Positions 25,886-34,581 of a stretch of DNA of 34,581 bases are shown piece after piece (position 1 is the first letter of the stretch; each line of letters begins with the position of its first letter). A program made the position numbers and the translations under genes. Source of the DNA: Byssochlamys sp. IMV 00236 (lineage: Eukaryota; Ascomycota; Eurotiomycetes; Eurotiales; Thermoascaceae); contig MSJH02000376.1 of NCBI GenBank assembly GCA_001931875.2, forward strand, positions 1 to 34,581, given 5' to 3'. The notes under the pieces were generated by a model, which saw only the letters and a program-made list of their open reading frames with translations, was not told the origin of the DNA and ran no database searches.

Positions 25886-27377
25886 AAATTTAGATCATTA
25901 TTATATATACAATGAGGAACAACAGCAACAACAACAACAAGAAGGAGAATCTTATTCTTTAGACTTTGATTCATTCTATCCCAACCCTACTTCACTCGAA
26001 TCATTTGAACATCCAATTGCTCTTGACAGCACCACGCCAATACCTTTTATTGGTAGACATGATCTATTTGCAAATAGCATGATCTTTAACAATCAGCATC
26101 AGGAGCAGAGTTCCGCTACGTCTATATCCAACTTGCCTGGTACGACAACTACAGTGCCTTACGGCTCTAGTTCCCATGATCTGCTGAATGACCAAGATCC
26201 GAATGTGCTCATGTCAACTATAGCCGAGTCTAGTAGCAGTCAATTTTATGCCCAGCAACCAAGAAAAGAGCAAGATGTGTTTAGTGAGCTTATCAATCTC
26301 GCCAAAGCTAGTACCGTACCAGAAAGACCATCTGAACATCCATCACAATATACAGTGCCATCAAATCAGCCTTTATCTAGCTTTAGAACCGTCAGACATC
26401 CACTTGAAAAATTCTATAGACCTTCTCCGGCCGAAGTAGCCACCAAAGAAAAGTAAGCTAGTTGTATATATAAAAAAGAGAGAAAAAAACATCTAATTTC
26501 TCAACTATAGATTTATTTATGATTTGAAAATTGTCCAGCAGCCTTCCAGAGCTAGAATGTGCGGGTTTGGTGATAAGGATCGAAGGGCGATTGTACCTGC
26601 GCCTATCCTTCAACTGTTTATCAGTACTAAAGATGGACACGATGTCAATCCAGAGTAAGAATATCTTTTAAAATATCTCTCTGTCTAACATGCATCTATA
26701 GAATGTTTGATGTTACCTTCTTGGTAGTTTTGTGCGATTCGTGCCTACAAACAGGTGAACCTGCTGCAGCTGCGAGCAGTACCACCGCGTCCAGATCAAC
26801 ATCCGTGCCAGTGTCTCAAGTGGTTGTCTTTTCGTCTTCAGAAGAAGGCCGACATCCACGAACGAGTCGACTGAAAAACTTGGTTGGTGCCTCTGTTGTT
26901 TCTGCCAATAAGCTGTATGACCTTGATGGTAACTTGGGTATTTTTTTCATCTTTCACGACATCAGTTTAAGAACCGAAGGCACATTTCGTCTCAAGTTTT
27001 CGCTTATTGATGTTGGGTCGTAAGTGTTGTATATCAACAGAAAATAGAATAGATTATGAATAATATATCTCTTGTAGGCCATACTCATATAGTGTCAATA
27101 CAGAAACCTTATCTCAAGTGCTCCAGACGGTCTATTCAGATCCATTCACGGTCTATACGGCCAAGAAATTTCCAGGCGTAGTTCGTAAGTCATTTAACAT
27201 GCACCACAAACAAGAAGCCTAACATTTATAGAATCAACCCCTTTATCTATATGCTTTGCACGACAAGGGATAAAAATACCCATTCGTAAAGAATCACTTG
27301 GATCAAAAAATAAAAGAAAAGACAGCAATGATATAAATCAAATCCAAGGAGCAGAAGAAGATTATAAAGATGTTTAG
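25869..27377 (+). CDS. Velvet-domain transcription factor
   Basis: Velvet proteins are fungus-specific NF-kB-like DNA-binding regulators of development and secondary metabolism. Exons: 25869-26452, 26511-26654, 26702-27019, 27078-27184 and 27232-27377, giving 432 residues. The first 190 residues are low-complexity, with a short poly-Gln run (about 18-24) and Ser-rich parts. The velvet domain (about 196-415) shows FIYDLKIVQQPSRARMCGFG, KDRRAIVPAPILQL, LKNLVGASVVSANKLYDLDG, GIFFIFHDISLRTEGTFRLK, YSDPFTVYTAKKFPGV and TPLSICFARQGIKIPIRKES, all in canonical order. A basic stretch GSKNKRKDSND near the end could be an NLS. The sequence does not settle which class (VosA, VelB or VelC) it belongs to. 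The start chosen is the first ATG in frame; a uORF overlaps it. Confidence 0.93.
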
Positions 27378-27596
27378 ACTATATTTTTTATACCCACAAC
27401 TTGCACGCGCGTAGCCCTTAATAAATTCACCTAGATATAAACACACACATGTTTGATAGTGCTTTTATGAAGTAAGATGATGTTATTGGTAGCACAAATC
27501 GTTTTTATGGAAGTTGCGTACCTTTTTTCAGCCCTTTTCTCTTTTTTTCTTTATTCTCACTCTCACACACTCTCTCCCTTTTTGTATAATCTCCCA

Positions 27597-29456
27597 ATGG
27601 CATCTTCATCACCACGATTCTGGCAAAAGCTAGGTTTGAGTAAACAAAGCAAAACTTCAGGTTGGTTGAATGTTAGATATGAATAAAGCTTATATATCTC
27701 TTTTAGATAAAAAAGACAGGCTTTTATTTACAAGCAGCATGATTGAAGATGAAAAACAGCTGAAACATTCAAGGTACAACAGGATACACAAAGAAAAAAA
27801 AACGGTTGATATATTAAATGTGTAATGGTCAACTTTTTAATAGTGCATTACGACATAGAGCAAGTTCTGCTTCCATACGTATCTCATCCCCTCAACTCAA
27901 AAGGATGACCATCAGTCAATTTCAGCTAGCAGAGTCTGTACCAACAACAAAACCAGGTAATATATCTCCTTGAAAACGAAAAAATGCATTTACTTATCCT
28001 GCCCTCCCTCTTTCTTTTATGTAGTAGATCAAGCCACAATAGGTATACAATAAAGTATAAAAATATCTGGTGTGAAACTAATGAATAATCTCTATTAGAC
28101 AATAAGAGGAGCTCAATTCCTGTCGTACAATCAACAAGTCCACCACAGAGAAAGTCACTGGAAAGGACAGGGTCTCGACTAAAGCAGAGCAAGAGCAATC
28201 AATCCCTTCGATCTGAATCAACAACAACGTCGACTGGAAGTGCACGATCCAAAACATCAAGACTAAGACAGCCTTCTCCTGCTCGATTACGACTGAGTAA
28301 GAGTGCAAGCAGTGCCTCATTGAATAATAAAAAAAGTTTACCGAAAATGTCCGATCAAGCCAACAGCAAATGTTGTTGCGACCATCAGGGTTTGTTGGAC
28401 ACAATCAAGTCCTTGGAGGAGTCGCTTGAAAAGGAAAGAGCCTTTTCTCGATCCCTTCAAGGTCAAAAAGAAGGTACACTCTGTAATAAATTTAAGCTTT
28501 ATATTTATTATCATATGTAGCTATTGCCAAGGATTTAGATTATTTCTGTGTTCTCAGTGACGAAATCACTGAAGAAAGAGATCGGATCAAGGCAAATTAT
28601 GATAAAGAAAAGGTAAAAACAGACACTCCTTTTATTACATTTGTCATCGGCTGACTTTGCATATATATATTTTAGCTTGAAAATGAACGATTAAGAGAAG
28701 CACTTGAAGATTTACAGCAAGTTTATTATATTTTCATTATTTACAATAAAACTCACAGGTCCATTGTTATTATTGTTATAGACCAGAAACAGGACAAGGA
28801 AAGACAACTCAATTACGTCAAGAGCTAGAGAGTATGAAGCAACAGGCGACAGAGGAACACTATGCGTACTATAGCAATCTTCAATACAAAAATGAAGAGA
28901 TCAGCAAACTAAAAAACGAGTTAAAGCTTGCTCAAGGTCAAATACAGGTCCTACGAAAGACAATGGAGCATATGCTCAAGGTGGATGAACAAGACTTGGA
29001 TGATTGTGAAACGAAAAGAAAAAGGTACATTTGATTACCTCCTTGTTGTGTTTATATTAACAATAATAGTTTTTATGACACTGCGACAACAATAACAACA
29101 ACGACAACAATGGATGTTGACCTATTACTGCACAATCATCCTGACCATCGATCATCCACATCAGATTCATCTTTATCCTCAACAAAACCACCCTCACCAA
29201 CAGCTTACTTTGAAGAAGACAGTGAAGACGAATCAAGAGAAAGCTTTTTAAATGAAGATCGTTACCTTGTCAAGAAAAGAGTAAGACATACATATCGCAA
29301 TGCACTTTTATATATTGACACTTTAAATAGTCTAGTGATCTTCCAAAACGGTTACTGAGATCACAAAGACGCAAGAATGAGTTGGAAGAGATGCTAGGAG
29401 AAGTAGATTCTCAATTGAATAAAGTTAAATTGAGACGTCCTTCAACAGGGAATTGA
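27597..29456 (+). CDS. Serine-rich coiled-coil protein, function unknown
   Basis: Ten exons join in frame: 27597-27660, 27707-27773, 27844-27956, 28028-28042, 28099-28473, 28521-28612, 28676-28716, 28782-29024, 29070-29280 and 29331-29456, giving 448 residues. The N-terminal third is basic and Ser/Thr-rich (about 50-190, likely disordered). Residues about 195-345 form a long charged coiled coil (SLEESLEKERAFSRSLQGQ, ISKLKNELKLAQGQIQVLRK). A Thr/Ser- and acid-rich linker leads to a second short coil near the C-terminus (KNELEEMLGEVDSQLNKVKL). A CCCDH cluster lies just before the coil. Exon 4 is a 15-base micro-exon, and the intron after exon 7 starts with GC (GCAAGT). I do not recognise the family; a cytoskeletal or septum role would be a guess. 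It converges on RPL13A, 79 bases away. Confidence 0.78.
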
Positions 29457-29535
29457 AGCGTCATGTATACCCTTAATATATAAATAAACATTTTATTTCT
29501 CGTCTTCCTTTCTTTTCCTCATCAAAAAAAAAAGT

Positions 29536-30254
29536 TTAATGACCAAGGGCAGCAATAGAAGCATTGACGTCCTTAACAGCATCAGCCTTGGCATCAGCAG
29601 CCTTCTTTTGGATGGCGGCAAGAGCAACCTTGCGTTGATAGTAAGCAGCAGACTTGGCCTTACGCTTTTCTTCGAGCTTGGCAACAACATCTTGGTACTT
29701 CCAACCAACTTCATGGGAAATACGACCGATGGTGGTGTACTTGCGACCAGGCTTAAGACGGAGGACACGGAGAGCGTCAGGAACGACCATACGCTTGACA
29801 CGGTCATAGGGAGCAGGGACACCTTCGAAAAGCTTGATGCGGTCCAAGGCAGCGGCACCACGGGAGGTCTTGTGGGGGATCATACCACGGATAGCCTTAT
29901 AGAGGATACGAGAGGGTGCACGGAAGTGGAAGGGACCACGACGAGGGTTGACAACGCAGCGCTTGTTGAGGTAAGCGTGGTACTTTACTATATGGAACTA
30001 TAAGCTATTTTTTCTTTTTCTTTGTTATATAGACAATACATACACTTGTTACGGAAAAATTCACCAGAGACGTTTAATTCTTCACAACGGACAACAACGA
30101 CCTTTTGACCATTGAGGGCTTGCTTGGCAATGATGGAAGCAAGACGACCGAGAAGATGACCCTTACCGTCGATGACAACAACCTGAACAATGTTAATGCT
30201 GTTGCTTTAAAATACTGATTACCGTTGTTTAATCACCTTTTCGAAAGTAGACAT
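29536..30254 (-). CDS. 60S ribosomal protein L13a/L16 (uL13)
   Basis: Large-subunit protein. Minus-strand exons 30254-30237, 30182-30044 and 29987-29536 give 202 residues, as expected for fungal uL13 (yeast name L16). It starts [20 protein letters not shown], then [58 protein letters not shown] and FEGVPAPYD. The second intron donor is placed at T|GTATGT so that the joint reads NKLKYH; the earlier GTGTAT would break the frame. The first exon is only six codons. Codon use is strongly biased towards C-ending codons, as in the other ribosomal protein genes here, in contrast to the flanking genes. Confidence 0.97.
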
Positions 30255-30316
30255 TTTATATAAAAAGAGAGAGAGGGCTTTCACTTGCAAACCGTTGGAC
30301 TCTTTTTCCCTTTAGT

Positions 30317-30366
30317 CCCCAGCTGGGGGCTCAACTAAGCCACTTTATAGGAGGGCCAAGCCACTT
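30317..30366 (-). promoter_or_regulatory. Palindrome and direct repeat in the RPL13A promoter
   Basis: CCCCAGCTGGGG at 30317-30328 is a perfect 12-base palindrome. AAGCCACTT occurs twice, at 30337-30345 and 30358-30366, 21 bases apart (two helical turns). They sit 63-112 bases upstream of the uL13 ATG and before the ZIP gene stop. Such spacing suggests a protein-binding array, perhaps shared by ribosomal protein promoters; this is inference. Confidence 0.4.
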
Positions 30367-30400
30367 GTATATTTATTGAAATTAATGTGTGCAGTAAATT

Positions 30401-31264
30401 TTAATGTGAGTGGTTCAAGTTGAGAATGAAGGGTATCACCATGCCCAAAAGTATGCAGCTGACTCGCTTTTGCTTTTGCTGTTCGTCATCACTCTCTTGT
30501 ATTGCATGCATGGCGACATACAAAAATGTGCCACCGGAGAAGAGCAAGAGGAGACCAGTCCAATAGTTTAAGTTGTGAAGAGTATAAACGAATTGTAAGG
30601 AGAAGTAAGTGACGATTGCCCCTAAAGGCGCTGATAAGGAAAACATGAGGAGATGTTTCCTCACTCGTGCTCGCGAAAGGCCTTGATTGAGAAGAACGGT
30701 AGTCAAGGCAAATGCGGAAGGAGCCTTGTGAAGCATGATGGCAAAGAATACGACCATTGACAATTGAGGATCTGATACAGATGCACCCAAGGCAATACCA
30801 TCTGCTGCAGCGTGAACAATCAGACCGACGGTTGGTGTAGCGTTCAGAGACTTTACCAAATGTTGGCTTTCTTGGTCATTAGACAGATTGAGTATTGTGT
30901 CAAGTTCAGTCGAGTCTCGTTTGCTGACATCAGTTGTTGTTGTTGTTGTTGTTGTATTGTGAATATGCATCGAACTGAACTGATCAATAAGGAACATGAC
31001 AGCAAAACCAGTCAGTAAACACAGCCCCACAACAGTGTGAGTCGCAATCGAGTCCGATTCTGAATCATCTTTGTATATTGTTTCAACTCCTTCGGGTATG
31101 ATGACGGCGAGGCTAGTGGAAATAAGCAATCCGGCGCTGATGGCTGTAAGATGACTTAGGCTCGACTGAGATAGTTTGGTTGTCAATGGTATGCATCCAG
31201 CAACAAAACTTGATACAAGCATGGCTATACATAGCAACAGTAACCATATAAACGGATCTATCAT
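30401..31264 (-). CDS. ZIP-family zinc transporter, ZIP9 (SLC39A9) type
   Basis: Moves zinc (or related divalent metal) into the cytosol; ZIP9 relatives act at the Golgi or trans-Golgi membrane. A single exon of 287 residues. The ATG at 31264 gives MIDPFIWLLLLCIAMLVSSF, aligned with the ZIP9 start; longer frames upstream lack an ATG. Family signatures: AGLLISTSLAVIIPEGVE, then TM4 with VHAAADGIALGA (His151, Asp155) and TM5 with IMLHKAPSAFAL (His179, Lys180, Pro182), the metal-binding pair. SGGTFLYVAMHAIQ follows, and the protein ends FILNLNHSH. A poly-Thr run (about 104-111) in the cytosolic loop comes from a GTT/ACA repeat at 30933-30955. The His-rich loop of many ZIPs is nearly absent. Confidence 0.92.
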   Translation of the reverse strand: MIDPFIWLLLLCIAMLVSSFVAGCIPLTTKLSQSSLSHLTAISAGLLISTSLAVIIPEGVETIYKDDSESDSIATHTVVGLCLLTGFAVMFLIDQFSSMHIHNTTTTTTTTDVSKRDSTELDTILNLSNDQESQHLVKSLNATPTVGLIVHAAADGIALGASVSDPQLSMVVFFAIMLHKAPSAFALTTVLLNQGLSRARVRKHLLMFSLSAPLGAIVTYFSLQFVYTLHNLNYWTGLLLLFSGGTFLYVAMHAIQESDDEQQKQKRVSCILLGMVIPFILNLNHSH

Positions 31265-31643
31265 AACACAAAATAAGGGGAAAACAAAAAAAAGGTGCAA
31301 AAGAGAGAAGGAGGACAAGTTGAAATTCCGAACGGCAGTCGAGAGGGACTTTTTTTGGCAGTTTTGGATGGTTTACCGGGTGTAATGGTATGAAGAGCAC
31401 TTTGATAACACTTGGGATACAATAACATTTTATATTTACTTTACAAGTGGCTAGTTATTATACAAGCGCATATACAGTCTGGCATTCTCTGTATTTGAGT
31501 TTCTTCTTGTTTAACGAATAGACAAAATCTCTATAGGTCTGTATGTATGGCAATAATAAAAAGGGCCACAAATGTTCTGATTGATTTATTATTAAAGTAT
31601 ATATCTATAATGATAGTCTATTTTACATGGAAGGGTAAATAAG
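31265..31643. other. Intergenic region, ZIP promoter side and RGS-gene 3' flank
   Basis: No gene seen. A purine-rich stretch (31270-31320) lies next to the ZIP start. AT-rich DNA near 31550-31640 probably contains the 3' end of the 7TM-RGS transcript. Confidence 0.4.
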
Positions 31644-33383
31644 TTAATTGTCTATTTCAATTAATTTTGGGTAAACACTGTTGAATACATTCCAGCACAC
31701 TTCTACTCGAGCTGTTTCAAAGAGAGCGAGTGTAATGGCAGTTGAGGTATCTTTTTTATGGCTCGTGCTACTGTTATGCCTGCCAGTTGGACTTGTATGC
31801 ATATTACCAAGCGGAAACATGTGTGTATCATAGACACGGTCATTTACTCTGATCGTATTTCTCCGGCTGGCCATCAGGCTGGGATTCTTTCTGTATAGCT
31901 TATCAAACGCTTCGTCCAAAGTGTTACGAGCCTTGTAAGATATGTTTACTTGGAAAGGAGCGTTCACTCGAATGAATTGTTCATAAAAGTCGATAAAATC
32001 AGGTAGTAGCTTGTCTGGAATATGTCTATGCAATATACCTCCATAGTCATTCTCAGCCAACGATGATTTGTCAAATCTATACGACACAGACGGGATGGAC
32101 CATTCAGTTTTGAGTCTATCTATGAGATTCAAGTATCTTTCGTAAAACAGCAGGTTTTCGGAACTAAAGTCTCGAATAGCAAGGTCTTGTAGCTGATGCA
32201 TTAAATCCGGATCGGCCAGAGCACGTTCAAGGCTTTCCATGGTAAGTTCGAGGGGTATGGACATTGAGGAAGTCGGTCTAGGAGCCAATCGGCTAATATC
32301 AAAGTTTTCTGTTGAGCTGTTTGCGTATGCTCGCCGCCGTTTGATAAAAACGATATGTCTTATACATGGCATGCGAATAGGCATGTACTGCAGTAAAGGC
32401 ACAACGACGGAGACAACATGGCCTATAGCAGTAAAGAACACGACCCAATTGGCAGGTGCAAACACACGGGACATGTATTTGGTAGGGTCTGCTTGCACGG
32501 GGGATATCTTGAAAAAGAAGACAGCATAGAGTAAAAAAAGTGGAAATCCAAAAAAGGTAATGATCCAGAGTTCTGTTCGGATGCCGTGCGCATCTGGGTT
32601 ATCCTTGAGACAGTAAATGATAAGGGGAGAAAGGAAAGCAATAAAGAACCCAAACATACCCAAGAGGACGCATGCACCCCATGTCGTGTTGCAGGAATGC
32701 AAAGTTTGAACTGCGTGTAGATTGGATGGAATGGTAATGATGAGAATGATGACAAGTGAGAGTGCATAGACCAGAAATGGTATCCGTAATACTTTTGTCA
32801 GGTCCTTTTGACTGTGTGTCACATACCATCGGTAGTTCTTGTCTTTTAAACATGTCAACTTCTCCTCTTCCGACATACGTGAATACTTGACTTTAAATTG
32901 GTTCAATCGAAAAAGGTATCGTAATCTATATGCTCTTGTGCAAAACGCAAATACCCACGTATAAAATCCGACGACGGAACCATAGAGGATGAGATAACAA
33001 GCGATCATTGAATTTAATGCTTGAGCTAACAATACACAACTGCTAAAAATCAAATGCCCAAATGCTCCCATTGTAGCACAGGTAATCGATTTCTTTTGCA
33101 GAGAGTATTTTTTGAATGCCAGTCTAAGACGATTTTTCGAATTCAATTCAACAGATGATGATCTACTGTCCTTTGAAGGACTCGCTGCACAGTATAAAAG
33201 TAAGAGGGTCGTCATAATAATGAAAAATGCGTTAATAACAGACACAGCAAGATATACTCGGCCAGAGATGTATTTTCGTCTTGTAATCATACAATCTTCA
33301 AATGTCTCATTATGTGAAAGAAACTGGTTTTGTAATGTCTCTGGATCATTGCAATCAGGAAGCGGAGTGAATCCATAAAGCAT
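31644..33383 (-). CDS. Seven-transmembrane protein with C-terminal RGS domain
   Basis: RGS domains speed GTP hydrolysis by G-alpha subunits; fusion to a seven-helix membrane domain is known from plants (AtRGS1) and some fungi and protists. A single uninterrupted exon of 579 residues, unusual among its intron-rich neighbours. A short N-terminal ectodomain with NET and Cys residues is followed by hydrophobic helices at about 43-65, 101-125, 127-150, 200-219, 236-258, 281-301 and 321-341. The RGS part (about 383-575) shows SLERALADPDLMHQLQDLA, FSSENLLFYERYLNLID, LLPDFIDFYEQFIRVNAP, ISYKARNTLDEAFDKLY and, after a disordered insert of about 50 residues, LFETARVEVCWNVFNSVYPK. The insert sits in the last third of the RGS fold. 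Ligand and G-protein partner are unknown. Confidence 0.88.
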   Translation of the reverse strand: MLYGFTPLPDCNDPETLQNQFLSHNETFEDCMITRRKYISGRVYLAVSVINAFFIIMTTLLLLYCAASPSKDSRSSSVELNSKNRLRLAFKKYSLQKKSITCATMGAFGHLIFSSCVLLAQALNSMIACYLILYGSVVGFYTWVFAFCTRAYRLRYLFRLNQFKVKYSRMSEEEKLTCLKDKNYRWYVTHSQKDLTKVLRIPFLVYALSLVIILIITIPSNLHAVQTLHSCNTTWGACVLLGMFGFFIAFLSPLIIYCLKDNPDAHGIRTELWIITFFGFPLFLLYAVFFFKISPVQADPTKYMSRVFAPANWVVFFTAIGHVVSVVVPLLQYMPIRMPCIRHIVFIKRRRAYANSSTENFDISRLAPRPTSSMSIPLELTMESLERALADPDLMHQLQDLAIRDFSSENLLFYERYLNLIDRLKTEWSIPSVSYRFDKSSLAENDYGGILHRHIPDKLLPDFIDFYEQFIRVNAPFQVNISYKARNTLDEAFDKLYRKNPSLMASRRNTIRVNDRVYDTHMFPLGNMHTSPTGRHNSSTSHKKDTSTAITLALFETARVEVCWNVFNSVYPKLIEIDN

Positions 33384-34581
33384 AATTCTATTTACTATGT
33401 TTATCTACCAAGTGTGTATCAATTTAAAAAGGGTATATAAAAAACATGTTTTTATCCCACATTGATGCTTCTTTCCCAAAAATGAAACCGTTGATCTTTG
33501 ATTGGTCTAGAAGTCACTTTCTGGCTGGCATTTCAAGGACAAGCACTGATTCTTGTTTTCCTTTTCTTTTTCTTTCTTAAACAGCTGCTCTTATTAACAG
33601 CTGTCAAAAGGAGAGAACTTGAGCTTCTACATACAGTTATATTACGATTAACGTTAATGGACAAAGATTTTGCGTGTGATCCTCATCCAAAAAATGTGTT
33701 ACACTAGGATAAAACAGGCACGCCCTTCTTTTGGATACACTGTCAATGTGGTGATCTTGGATACAAATTATTGTGCCATATTCTGACTCATCGAGATCAA
33801 GACTAAATCTCTTGAATAAAAAGAGGAGACGAGTAATCCTGCTTGAAGGGATTACGCGTACACTGCTAAAGCTGCCTATTGAGAATTTTCTTTTGTAAGC
33901 GCAATCAAATAGATATTCTAAATTAATTTAGCCACATTTTCAGAAAAAACATGTGGTAACGTTGTACTACATTTTCTTGGTGGAGTGTCGGTACTTTAGC
34001 AAATGTACTGTCCATAAAAGTTCACATTGCTTCTCAAATACAGAGAACACAGCGAATGAGCTGGTCATTATGGGTTAAAGGATGCTCTTCTAGTGTTTAG
34101 AAAATTAGAACTTACGCTTGTTGTACTGTTTGATAGCTTAGATATCTGTGATAAGTGCAATAGAGGGGATGTATTCAAGGTTAAGATTATCCTTTTTGGT
34201 GTATTTTTATCATCTGTAATCTGAATGCATATTACATGTTAGACGAAGAGAATACATTATTTTAACCTAAAAGGAGACGATCAAAAAATATAGGTGTCAA
34301 AAGCATTATTAAGACACCACTATAGAGACTTTAATATATCCTGTAAGAGTGATCACATCATGATGCATTCATGTTGTATATTTCACAGCAGTAAAAAGTA
34401 TGATGTATCAGTAAAGGTGCTGCATACAATATGACTTTATTATTTAAAGCATTGTCTTCTTTCCCTACTTTAAAAAAGATTTAAAATGGAAAAGAACAAG
34501 AAGACTTTGAAGAGGTAAATATAGAAACTAAAATGTTGTTGTGTCTTTCAGTTTTTCTTTTTTTTTTTTTTTTTGTATGTA
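33384..34581. other. Terminal region without a supported gene
   Basis: The first 100 bases are the likely 7TM-RGS promoter. Open frame 33498-33707 (plus) is hydrophobic then basic but has no family resemblance. At 34486 an ATG (MEKNKKTLK) runs to a GTAAAT donor at about 34515, followed by a CTTTCAG acceptor near 34551; it could be the first exon of a gene leaving the window, but only ten codons are visible. The window ends in a poly-T run. Confidence 0.35.

Noticed and set aside
34486..34581. Possible first exon of a gene leaving the window (MEKNKKTLK)
   Set aside because: Only ten codons before a donor-like site; too little to support a gene call.

Overview
The window looks like nuclear DNA of an early-diverging fungus, most likely Mucoromycota and probably Mucorales. 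It is AT-rich and gene-dense. Almost every gene is cut by short GT-AG introns of about 45-70 bases, and the best-matching families are fungal: cytosolic ribosomal proteins, a velvet factor, Mpd1-type PDI, Ubp15/USP7, Mcp5/Num1-type PH, and a 7TM-RGS protein. The window begins and ends in poly-T runs, as contig ends often do. The species is inference. All gene models were spliced by hand from the sequence; each one closes in frame with a stop.

Layout. 784-5643: RPL19 (+), an FK506-binding nucleolar proline isomerase (+), RPL27 (-) and an unrecognised 346-residue protein (+). 6718-8150: a secreted-pathway PDI ending in HDEL. 8359-12118: a complete USP7/Ubp15 deubiquitinase. 12246-14130: a small coiled-coil/PH cortical-anchor-like protein (+) meeting a short dysferlin-domain (Pex24-like) membrane protein (-) tail to tail. 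14383-16976: MCM5 with a cell-cycle-box promoter. 17169-18386: a SelW-like thioredoxin-fold protein and RPL17 (both -). 18909-19899: a phytochelatin-synthase-like protein (-) under a dense array of GATA sites.

20113-25868 is an accessory island poor in genes. It holds one possible 55-residue gene, a broken OTU-domain ORF, a decayed LINE-type reverse transcriptase and another ORF relic. 25869-33383 returns to normal density: a velvet transcription factor (+), a coiled-coil protein (+), RPL13A/uL13 (-), a ZIP9-type zinc transporter (-) and a 7TM-RGS protein (-). The last 1.2 kb shows no supported gene.

Most genes are housekeeping (ribosome, replication origin licensing, ER folding, deubiquitination). 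The most unusual locus is the phytochelatin-synthase homologue. Its catalytic cysteine position is glycine while the His and Asp are kept, and its promoter carries five exact copies of ATCTGATAA, the motif type bound by fungal iron-responsive GATA repressors. A second theme is introns that split or directly abut the start codon in three genes.
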